A stretch of 64,000 nucleotides of DNA from Acidobacteria bacterium Mor1 (GTDB lineage Bacteria > Acidobacteriota > Polarisedimenticolia > Polarisedimenticolales > Polarisedimenticolaceae), in contig CP011806.1 in NCBI GenBank assembly GCA_001664505.1, positions 4,938,551 to 5,002,550 of the forward strand. Direction: 5' to 3'. The number at the start of each line of letters is the position of its first letter. Position 1 is the stretch's first letter. The translations under genes and the position numbers were made by a program. The notes beneath the pieces are model-generated. The model was not told the DNA's origin. It worked only from the letters and a program-made list of their open reading frames with translations, and made no database searches. Shown here in pieces: positions 1 to 7,236 of the stretch.

Positions 1-207
1 GCCGACGCGCGCAGGCTTCCGCCGGCTCCGGACCCGCCGTCTCGCCGCATGGGGCGCCCCCTCGACAGAGCGTTCGTTCTTTGAACGGTGTCTGATTATT
101 GAACGGTTCGGCGGGCGGGGTCAATCGATCCGCGAGCGTTGGTGTCGATCGCCTTTCTCTCTTGTTTTCAACGCTTTGAGCGGCCAACTTCGGGCCCGCA
201 GACTCCC
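1..207. other. Left-edge non-coding stretch
   Basis: I see no convincing coding region here. There are two TTGAACGG elements (about 81-88 and 99-106), the second part of the near-palindrome GAACGGTTC at 101-109. They could belong to the upstream control of the gene starting at 280 or of a gene beyond the window edge. No function is assigned. Confidence 0.4.
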
Positions 208-222
208 TGGCACCCCCCTTGC
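208..222 (+). promoter_or_regulatory. Sigma-54 (-24/-12) promoter
   Basis: The sequence TGGCAC-N5-TTGC places GG at 209-210 and GC at 221-222 with exactly 10 nt between, the diagnostic RpoN spacing. The start codon at 280 is 58 nt downstream. The expected transcript starts near 233, just where a stem CCCGTCG (232-238) / CGACGGG (264-270) begins. The 3' arm of that stem includes part of the ribosome binding site GGGAGG (268-273). No sigma-54 activator gene is present in the window. Confidence 0.6.
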
Positions 223-279
223 CCTTCAGGTCCCGTCGTGACGGCCGCGGCGACCGCTGGCCGCGACGGGAGGATGAAC

Positions 280-2226
280 GTGAGAAAGCTGATTCATGGC
301 GCATGTTTCGTGTTGCTCTGCCTGGCCGGTGTGCCGGGCATCTCGGCCCAGACCCAGATCGATTGGACCGGAGTCGCGGGGAACGGCAGCTACTCCGGGA
401 CCACCGCCGGCGTCGGTTGGAGCCTGACGGTCTCGAGCGCCGACTCGGTCCAGGCGGACAGCGCCGATCCAAGGCTGCTACGCGGCCGGGTCGGCAACCC
501 AAACGGCTCGGCGATCTACGAGATCGAGTTCGACCGGCCGGTTCACGTGGTGTTCTGGAATGACGCCTCCGGGACCGTCGGGGGGCTCGCCGGGCTCTCG
601 GGCAGCCAGGAGCAAGTCGATCTGGTCGCCGCCAGCGGCGACTACAGCTACGTCGACAACTCGATCAACATCGCGGCGCCGCCCAACGCGGCGGCCAAGC
701 CGGTCTTCGGTCAGACCGGTTCGGACCTGACGGCGAGCGCGGTGGCGGGCGTCGACCACGCCTACTACCTGGCGCGTTCGATCGGCGCCAAGACCCGCCT
801 GACCTGGCGCCATTCCAATGTCACCCCGAAACTGGAAGCCTGGCGCGTGGCGATCGCGCCGACCATCGACTGGACCGGTGTGGTCGCCAACGGGACATAC
901 ACCGGAACCGTCGACGGCGTCGGCTGGACCCTGACGGTTTCCGGCGCCGACTCGGTGCAGGCGGACAGCGCCGACCCGACCATGCTGCGCGGCGTCGTCG
1001 GAGACACCAGCCAGACCGCGACCTACGAACTGGTGTTCGATCATCCGGTCAGCATCGTCTGGGCCAACGCGACCAACGCCACCGTCGGAGGCCTGGCGGG
1101 TATCGGCACCAGCGACGAACAGGTCGAGATCGTCGGAGGGTCCGGCAGCTACACCCTGGGGAGCAACGCGCCCAACGTGGCCGCTGCGCCCAACGCTACG
1201 TTGCCGCCGGTGTTGTCGAATCCGGGAAACAATTTGAGGGCATCCAGCGCTCCGGGGCAGGATCACGCCTACTACAAGGCGCAGTCGATCACGCCCCAGG
1301 TGGCCCTGCGCTGGACCCACAGCAACACCGTGCGCAAGGCGGAGCTGTGGCGCATGTGCATTTCAGCCTGCCGCCGGATCGAATGGGGCAACATCGCAGG
1401 GGACGGCGCCTACAACGGGACCCAGGACAACTTCTCGTGGACCCTAAACATCCAGAACGCCGATTCGGCCTCGGTCAGCCCGAGCGAGCCGGCGGTACTG
1501 CGTGGCCGCATCGGCGACCCGAACCCCAGCGCGACCTACAACATGACGATCAGTCCCGCCGCCGATCTGGTCTGGTACAACGTCCACAGCGGGACCCTGG
1601 GCGGCCTCGCCGGTGCCGGGATCAGCAACGAGGGTGTCTCGCTCACCGGCGGCGCACCGAACTACTCGCTTCTCGACAACGCCTCGAACATCGTCAACCC
1701 GCCGGCCAGTGCGGCGTCGCCGCTCCTGAGCCAGATCGGAAACAACCTGCACGCCGACGCCAGCCCCAACGTCGATCACGCCTACTACCTGGCGCGGTCG
1801 ACCTCTCCGCAGACCTCGCTGGACTGGGTGCACACCAACAACACGGCGAAGCTCGAAGGGTGGAGCGTATGTCCCTCCTGCCCGGCGCGGAGCGGCACGC
1901 CGTCGCTCTTCGTCGACCGGGTCGATGGTGAGGTCCTGGTGCGCTGGCTGCCGGTAGCGGGCGCCTCCTCCTACGACCTGGTCTACGGCTCGCTGACCGA
2001 ACTGCGGGGCAGCGGCGGAGATTTCGAGCTGGCGACCCTGGACTGCGTCGCCGAGAAGACCCAGCTCGAGAGCCCCGTCACCCTCAAGCCGCCGCCGGGA
2101 GAGACCTACTGGTACCTGGCCCGAGCGGTGTTCTGTCAGGGGGTCGGGACCTTCGATTCCACCGGCTTCCGCCAGCAGGGGCCGCGTGATCCGGGGATCG
2201 GCTTCTCGGGGAACGACTGTCCGTAG
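280..2226 (+). CDS. Secreted protein with three tandem ~170-residue repeats and a C-terminal module
   Basis: The predicted protein has 648 residues. GTG at 280 is preferred because GGGAGG (268-273) ends 6 nt before it; the in-frame ATG at 274 touches the Shine-Dalgarno. Residues 1-23 form a signal peptide ending ISA. Three homologous repeats start near residues 27, 196 and 367, each with W-T/N-G/I at the start, an ADS...LRG core, a GGLAG block and DHAYYxAxS near the end. From about 541 to the end there is a fibronectin-III-like module ending in a conserved Cys, shared with the proteins at 3661 and 53518. I do not recognise the repeat family. A surface-exposed or adhesive role is inference. 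Transcription is probably sigma-54 dependent. Confidence 0.8.
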   Translation: MRKLIHGACFVLLCLAGVPGISAQTQIDWTGVAGNGSYSGTTAGVGWSLTVSSADSVQADSADPRLLRGRVGNPNGSAIYEIEFDRPVHVVFWNDASGTVGGLAGLSGSQEQVDLVAASGDYSYVDNSINIAAPPNAAAKPVFGQTGSDLTASAVAGVDHAYYLARSIGAKTRLTWRHSNVTPKLEAWRVAIAPTIDWTGVVANGTYTGTVDGVGWTLTVSGADSVQADSADPTMLRGVVGDTSQTATYELVFDHPVSIVWANATNATVGGLAGIGTSDEQVEIVGGSGSYTLGSNAPNVAAAPNATLPPVLSNPGNNLRASSAPGQDHAYYKAQSITPQVALRWTHSNTVRKAELWRMCISACRRIEWGNIAGDGAYNGTQDNFSWTLNIQNADSASVSPSEPAVLRGRIGDPNPSATYNMTISPAADLVWYNVHSGTLGGLAGAGISNEGVSLTGGAPNYSLLDNASNIVNPPASAASPLLSQIGNNLHADASPNVDHAYYLARSTSPQTSLDWVHTNNTAKLEGWSVCPSCPARSGTPSLFVDRVDGEVLVRWLPVAGASSYDLVYGSLTELRGSGGDFELATLDCVAEKTQLESPVTLKPPPGETYWYLARAVFCQGVGTFDSTGFRQQGPRDPGIGFSGNDCP

Positions 2227-2229
2227 CAG

Positions 2230-2279
2230 AGCGACGGAGTCCCGGGCCTCCGCATGGGGGCCCGGGGCCCTTCGTCGCT
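2230..2279. terminator. Bidirectional terminator between convergent genes
   Basis: Nested stems AGCGACG (2230-2236) / CGTCGCT (2273-2279) and CCCGGGCC (2241-2248) / GGCCCGGG (2259-2266) lie between two convergent genes. The outer arm overlaps the stop codon of the minus-strand propeller gene. There is no strong U-tract. Confidence 0.6.
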
Positions 2280-3567
2280 ACTCCGCCCTGGCCTTGATGT
2301 CGTAGACGTACAGGTTCTCCTGCTCCCGCAGGTAGAGCTTGCCGTCGGCGATCACCGGGTGGGGCCAGCTGAACTGCTTGACCTCGGGAATTGTGAAGCT
2401 TCCCCGTTCCTTGTAGCCCTCGGGGGTGGCCTCGATCAGCACCACCAGGCCGTTCTCGTAGCGGAAGTACAGCCGGTCGTCGGCAAATGCGATCGCCGCC
2501 GAGCGATTGCCCTTGTTGCGGGCGGGGCCCCAGAGCACCTTGCCGCTCTGCATGTCGACGGCGATGGGAAAACCCTTGTTGTGGCCGGTGCCGGTGTAGA
2601 CCACACCCTTGTGCAGCACCAGGCCGCCATGGTGGTTCTGCAGCGTGTCCGCCTCGAGCCAGTACACCTCGCGCGCCTGGAGCTGCTTGCCGTCCTTCTT
2701 GCTGATGTGCAGCAGCGCCGAGCCGGTACCGTAGCCGGTGGAGACGAAGACGTGGTCTCCGTCGATCAGCGGCGTCGAGATGTTGGCCACGTCGTTGGCC
2801 ACCTTGTTGTAGGACCAGAGCTGCTTGCCGGTCTTGGCGTCGACGCCCAGCACCCCGCGGCCGACGAGCTGGACGTATTGTTTGACTCCCGCGGCGTTGG
2901 AGACGACCACCGAGGAGTAGCCGGCGCCGTCGCGGCCTTTGTCTCCCGGAATCGATCCGGCGGGAGTACGCCAGACTTCTTTCCCGTTCTTGGCGTTGAG
3001 CGCCACGAGCAGGGCTTCCTTGCCGCCGGGCGTGACGATCACCTTGCCGTCATCGACCAGCGGCGACTCGGAATACTTCCAGTCGACCTTGCCCATGGCT
3101 TTCATCAGCGCGCCGCCGAACTCTTCGATCAGGTTGCGTTTCCACTTGACCGAACCGTCCTTGGCGGAAAGGCAGTAGACCTCGGATTCGGTGGAGACCA
3201 GGTAGACGTGGCCGTCGACGACCGTCGGGGTTGAACGCGACCCGATGAACTGATCTTCGTGGATCGGGCCGATCCGGGTCTTCCACAGGATCTTGCCGCC
3301 GGGTTGCTGAACCGCGATGGCGTGCTGGCCGTCGCTCAGATCGCCGACGGTGTAGACCCGGTCGCCGACCACGGCGACGCTGGAGTATCCGGCGCCGAGA
3401 CCCGCCGCCGACCAGGCCAGCTTCGGTCCACCCTCGGGCCAGTTCTGAAGCAGGTCCGTATCCGGGGCCTTTCCATCCCGGTTCGGGCCCCGCCACTGAG
3501 GCCAGTCGGCGGCAAGGACGGGAGCGAGCAGCAGCAGGGCGGCCAGACAGGGCAGGATTCGACGCAT
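2278..3567 (-). CDS. Secreted PQQ-like beta-propeller protein
   Basis: This 429-residue protein has a signal peptide (residues 1-19, ending LAA) followed by the WPQWRGPNRDG opening typical of quinoprotein-like propellers. It contains repeated blades with VxGxVYxV/GxxL strands and KxGKxLW turns (for example KDGSVKWKR, KTGKQLWSY, QSGKVLWG). Start ATG 3567 has GGAGG four bases upstream. I see no dehydrogenase-specific residues, so this is a PQQ-like/BamB-type propeller of unknown ligand rather than a demonstrated PQQ enzyme. A paralogue with the same W-QWRGP opening lies at 31237-32583. It is probably periplasmic and monocistronic. Confidence 0.85.
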   Translation of the reverse strand: MRRILPCLAALLLLAPVLAADWPQWRGPNRDGKAPDTDLLQNWPEGGPKLAWSAAGLGAGYSSVAVVGDRVYTVGDLSDGQHAIAVQQPGGKILWKTRIGPIHEDQFIGSRSTPTVVDGHVYLVSTESEVYCLSAKDGSVKWKRNLIEEFGGALMKAMGKVDWKYSESPLVDDGKVIVTPGGKEALLVALNAKNGKEVWRTPAGSIPGDKGRDGAGYSSVVVSNAAGVKQYVQLVGRGVLGVDAKTGKQLWSYNKVANDVANISTPLIDGDHVFVSTGYGTGSALLHISKKDGKQLQAREVYWLEADTLQNHHGGLVLHKGVVYTGTGHNKGFPIAVDMQSGKVLWGPARNKGNRSAAIAFADDRLYFRYENGLVVLIEATPEGYKERGSFTIPEVKQFSWPHPVIADGKLYLREQENLYVYDIKARAE

Positions 3568-3660
3568 GGGTACCTCCGTAGACCCTACAGGTTAAGCCCG
3601 GCCTATCGGGGCGGTTGTAAACGTTGGTAAAAGCAGCGGCGCGGGGGCGCCGTAGGAGTT

Positions 3661-5118
3661 TCAGTTCGATTCGAGACAGTCCCGTTCTGCGGGCCGTTCG
3701 ACGGGCCGGCTGTCGAAGCCGAGGCTGCCCTCGACAACGCCCACCGCGGTGACCAGGTAGAAGAAACCGTCACCGGGCAGCGGCTCATCCGCGTCGCTCA
3801 GACCCAGGGGAATGCCGCAGAAGAAACGTGCGCCGGGAACCGTCTGGGGATCCTGGGTGTAGGTGCCTGTCTGAAGCAGCGTCTCGAGGTCCCCCCGGTA
3901 GACGTTGTAGGTGATGCCTTCTCCCGCGGCCGGATCCCAGCTGAGCGTGTCTCCGTCGAGGCCTAGCCGTGTGATGCCGGTGCTCTCCCGGGCGCCGATA
4001 TCGGCGCGGGCCGTTCCGTCGAGGTCTCCGTCGAGGCTCCGGGGAAATCCGGCTACGTCGAGGAGGACCCCGGGGCCTGGATTGGCGACGTCGGACTCGA
4101 TCAACGGCGAGGAGCTACGCGGGGCAAAAGTCGTCTCGTCATCGAACAGCGGGTCGACCTCCGAGACCCCGTCGCCGGGCAGCGCCGAGCCGCCGGGGGA
4201 GTTGGCGAAGGAGACGTTGCCGGCGTAAGTCAGGTTGTTGTTGGTCGGCGTCCAGAAATCCGCCTCGTAGCTGAACGACGAGTTGCGGAAGAACACGTTG
4301 TTGGCCAGGGTGCCGCCTCCGTCGAACACACCCATGCCGCCGCCGTAGTCGCCGAAGTTGTCGATGAAGCTGTTGTGGACGATCTCAGCGTCTCCGAAGG
4401 TCAGATAGATCCCGCCGCCGAAGACTCCGCTATTGTCGAGAATCAAGTTGGTGGTGATCGTGGCGCCGCGGGACTGGACCAAGTAGATCCCGCCGCCGCT
4501 GTTGGCGTGGTTGTCGCGGATGATGTTGGCCGAGATCGTCGGAGCCGGATCGGGGTCACCAACGACGCCTGACACGTAGATGCCGCCGCCGTAGATGAAA
4601 GACGGGTTCGGCTGGGGGATCCCGTTGTCGCGGATGATGTTGCGGGTAATGACCGGGCTGCCGCCCAGCACCGCAATCCCTCCTCCTCCGCCATTGCTTT
4701 TCCGGCCGTTCTGCAGGGTCAGATTCGATAGCTCCGTATCGGAGCCGACTCGCGTCAGGGTCACCACCGTGTCGAGCTGACCCCCGTCGACGATGGCGCA
4801 GTTTCGATCCACGCCTCGCACGGACACGCCGCTACGCATGACGAGGTTCTCCTGGTAGAGGCCGCACTGGACCAGCACGTCATCCTGCCCGGGAACGGCA
4901 GCGTCGATCGCCGCCTGGATGTCCGTGAAGTCGGCGTCTCCCTCCGGGGAAACGGTGAGGGTTGCCGCGAGGGCAGCGGCGCCGCCGAGCAGCAATAGAC
5001 TGCCGATCGCTGAGGTTCTTGCGATCGACCTGGTCTTGCCCAAGGCTCGCCTGGGACCCGCGGCTCCGAGTTCGGCCTTCGCCGCGCATCGACCGGCGTC
5101 CCTGAGGGTTGAGAGCAT
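3661..5118 (-). CDS. Secreted right-handed parallel beta-helix protein
   Basis: The protein has 485 residues. ATG 5118 is chosen because GAGG lies five bases upstream; an in-frame ATG at 5181 has no such site. An N-terminal membrane/signal segment (about residues 30-52) is followed by DFTDIQAAIDAA, the classic opening of pectin-lyase-fold proteins. Rungs rich in N-x-I-x-x-N then follow (NIIRDN, NIIRDNHA, NLILDN, NSFIDN), typical of the NosD/right-handed beta-helix family. The last ~100 residues are a WDPAAGEGITYNVYRG...C module shared with the proteins at 280 and 53518. It is probably a surface polysaccharide-binding or structural protein; no catalytic residues can be assigned. Confidence 0.85.
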   Translation of the reverse strand: MLSTLRDAGRCAAKAELGAAGPRRALGKTRSIARTSAIGSLLLLGGAAALAATLTVSPEGDADFTDIQAAIDAAVPGQDDVLVQCGLYQENLVMRSGVSVRGVDRNCAIVDGGQLDTVVTLTRVGSDTELSNLTLQNGRKSNGGGGGIAVLGGSPVITRNIIRDNGIPQPNPSFIYGGGIYVSGVVGDPDPAPTISANIIRDNHANSGGGIYLVQSRGATITTNLILDNSGVFGGGIYLTFGDAEIVHNSFIDNFGDYGGGMGVFDGGGTLANNVFFRNSSFSYEADFWTPTNNNLTYAGNVSFANSPGGSALPGDGVSEVDPLFDDETTFAPRSSSPLIESDVANPGPGVLLDVAGFPRSLDGDLDGTARADIGARESTGITRLGLDGDTLSWDPAAGEGITYNVYRGDLETLLQTGTYTQDPQTVPGARFFCGIPLGLSDADEPLPGDGFFYLVTAVGVVEGSLGFDSRPVERPAERDCLESN

Positions 5119-5321
5119 ACGAACCTCGTCGCCGGGGGGAAGCGTTGCGACGAGTCTCCCGTGGGGGGCGGCCGGGGTCAACTGAAAACTGTCGGGCTCG
5201 CCCGAGCCCCGCCTTCCGGAGAGGGTTACTTATCGAGAAAAATGAAGGCATGTGTCGATTTCGAGCAGGGAGCCCGTCTACCTCATGAGCGGAGGCGGTT
5301 CCTCCGAGAAACGGAGACGAA

Positions 5322-5831
5322 ATGAAGCAGGTACTCGGAATTGCGACTCTCTTGACGCTGGTGGTGCTGCCGTCCCTTGCCTTCCAGCCGGTAGCGGTGG
5401 CCGCCGAGCTTCCCTCGGGCCAAGAGGTCACTATCGAGGACTTCGCCTGGCTGGCCGGCGCCTGGATCGGCGAGGGCTTCGGCGGCACGCTGGAAGAGGT
5501 CTGGACCCCGCCGCGAGCGGGAATGATGATGGGCTCCTTCCGCCACATCATGGACGGCAAGGTACAGTTCATGGAGATCGTGACCCTCTCGGAGTACGAC
5601 GGTGAGATCCAGATGCGGGTCAAGCACTTCAACTCGGATCTGGTGGCCTGGGAAGAAAAGGCGGACTTCGTCACCTTCCGGCTCGAGTCCCTGACCGAGG
5701 AGCGGGCCAAGTTCGACGGCCTGACGATTCATCGCCGCGACGCGAACAAGATCCAGATCGACGTGAACATTCGCAGCGGCGACACGGTCAACACGGCGGA
5801 GCTGTTCTTCCAGCGCTACAAACTGCCATAG
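5322..5831 (+). CDS. Secreted DUF6265-like protein
   Basis: This 169-residue protein has a signal peptide (residues 1-28, ending VAA). The mature part carries FAWLAGAWIGEGFGG, EEVWTPPRAGMMMGSFR and KHFNSDLVAWEEK, which match my recollection of the DUF6265 lipocalin-like family (function unknown). GGAG lies five bases before ATG 5322. The stop is 10 nt before the next ATG (5842), so the two genes form an operon. The assignment rests on motif memory, not a search. Confidence 0.7.
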   Translation: MKQVLGIATLLTLVVLPSLAFQPVAVAAELPSGQEVTIEDFAWLAGAWIGEGFGGTLEEVWTPPRAGMMMGSFRHIMDGKVQFMEIVTLSEYDGEIQMRVKHFNSDLVAWEEKADFVTFRLESLTEERAKFDGLTIHRRDANKIQIDVNIRSGDTVNTAELFFQRYKLP

Positions 5832-5841
5832 GGAGTGAGCG

Positions 5842-7191
5842 ATGGTGACAAGGTCACAGGTGGCGGGGCGGCCGGGGCCGAGGGTGCGTAGAACGCTCGT
5901 GCTGGTCGCTCTGCTGCTGCTGGCGGGTTGTTCCCGGCAGCCCGGGGACACGCCGGTGGTTTCCTCGGACGTGGGGCTCTTCTGGGAAGCCTACGATGCA
6001 GTGCGCAGTACGGAGGATCCGGATCAACGCCTGCGCATCATCCGCGAACGCTACATCGAGGCGGGCTCTCCCGGGCTCGACGGCATCGTGCGCGCCCGGG
6101 GGTACACCGCGCAGGAGTACTTGAAGGCGATCGATTCCTACCCGGCCTTCTGGGACGCTGTGCGCCCCCACACGACGGAGGTCGACCGGGTCGTGCCGGA
6201 CATCCTGGCGGGCATCGAAGAGCTGCGGGAGATCTACCCCGGGCTCACACCCGCCCGAATCTACTTCACGATCGGAGCCCTTCGGACCAACGGAACGATC
6301 CTTGACGGCAACCTGCTGATCGGCGCCGAGCTGGCGTTCTCGACGCCGGAGACTCCTGCGAAGGAGTTGGAGCAGGATCTCCCCCATCTCGCGTCTTTCT
6401 TTGCGACCAACCCCAAGCGGTTGGTCGGATCGTTGGTCCTTCACGAATACGTACACACGCAGCAGGGTGGGTCCGGCGGCTACGACCTGCTGTCCCAGGC
6501 GCTCTACGAAGGGGTCGCCGAGTACGTCGCGACGGCGGGGCTCGGTCGAGAGAGCGGGGTCGAGGCCATTGCGTTCGGCAAGGCTCACGACGCCGAGCTC
6601 AAGGCGCATTTCGCCGGCGAGATGTTCCTGCCCTGGTACGACGGTTGGATCTGGAATTCTCCCGACAACCGCTACGGCGTGCGCGATCTCGGCTACTACA
6701 TGGGCTACGCCGTTGCCGAGGCCTATGTGGCCGGTGCCGCGGAGCCGCGGTCTGCGATCGAACGCCTCATCCAGTTGGACTACGGAGACCCCGAGGAGGT
6801 CGAGGCCGTCGTCGAGCAGTCCGGCTACTTCGACCGGCCGCTGGCCGAGCTACGGGCCGAGTACGACAAGACTCGTCCGCGAATACTGGGGAGGGCCATC
6901 GTCAAGAGTCGAAACGCGACCGAGGCCGACCCCTGGACTTTCGATCTGACGGTCCGTTTCACCGAGGAGATGGACACTCGCTACGCATCCGCACATCCGG
7001 GCCCGTTGGGTCGAGATCACTTCCCCGAGGTTCGCGGGGTGAGTTGGTCGGAAGACCGGCGTTCGGTGACCTACGAGATCCGGCTCGAGCGGGGTCTTTC
7101 CTATCAGATGGACATCCGGTCCGGCTATCGCAGCGCCCGCGGCTATCCGCCGGTGGGGCGCCTGCTCGATTTTGGCCCGGTCATTCCCTGA
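5842..7191 (+). CDS. Lipoprotein with HExxH metallopeptidase-like motif
   Basis: The 449-residue protein begins with a basic stretch, a hydrophobic segment and the lipobox LLLLAGC (Cys about residue 31), so it is probably a lipoprotein. In its middle it has LVLHEYVHTQQ, an HExxH zinc motif, followed about 25 residues later by LYEGVAEYVA, where a Glu could be the third ligand. This resembles DUF2268/GldB-like predicted metallopeptidases. The C-terminal ~100 residues look like a beta-sandwich (FDLTVRFTEEMDT...). GGGAG precedes ATG 5842. It is cotranscribed with the DUF6265-like gene. The substrate is unknown. Confidence 0.7.
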   Translation: MVTRSQVAGRPGPRVRRTLVLVALLLLAGCSRQPGDTPVVSSDVGLFWEAYDAVRSTEDPDQRLRIIRERYIEAGSPGLDGIVRARGYTAQEYLKAIDSYPAFWDAVRPHTTEVDRVVPDILAGIEELREIYPGLTPARIYFTIGALRTNGTILDGNLLIGAELAFSTPETPAKELEQDLPHLASFFATNPKRLVGSLVLHEYVHTQQGGSGGYDLLSQALYEGVAEYVATAGLGRESGVEAIAFGKAHDAELKAHFAGEMFLPWYDGWIWNSPDNRYGVRDLGYYMGYAVAEAYVAGAAEPRSAIERLIQLDYGDPEEVEAVVEQSGYFDRPLAELRAEYDKTRPRILGRAIVKSRNATEADPWTFDLTVRFTEEMDTRYASAHPGPLGRDHFPEVRGVSWSEDRRSVTYEIRLERGLSYQMDIRSGYRSARGYPPVGRLLDFGPVIP

Positions 7192-7199
7192 GCAGCAGA

Positions 7200-7226
7200 G
7201 CCGGGGAGAGTAGGCCTCTCCCCGGC
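7200..7226. terminator. Bidirectional terminator hairpin
   Basis: A perfect 11-bp stem GCCGGGGAGAG (7200-7210) / CTCTCCCCGGC (7216-7226) with a 5-nt loop sits between the convergent genes ending at 7191 (+) and 7237 (-). Confidence 0.8.
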
Positions 7227-7236
7227 ATCATCGTCG

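Noticed and set aside
98..110. TGAACGGTTC as another TetR operator
   Set aside because: The half-site spacing (GAAC-G-GTTC) differs from the two-base centre at 20692-20770 and no regulator gene is adjacent.
2254..3234. Long plus-strand frame opposite the propeller gene
   Set aside because: Antisense shadow: low complexity (V, D, G, R, H rich), no signal peptide or ribosome site; the minus-strand propeller is clearly real.
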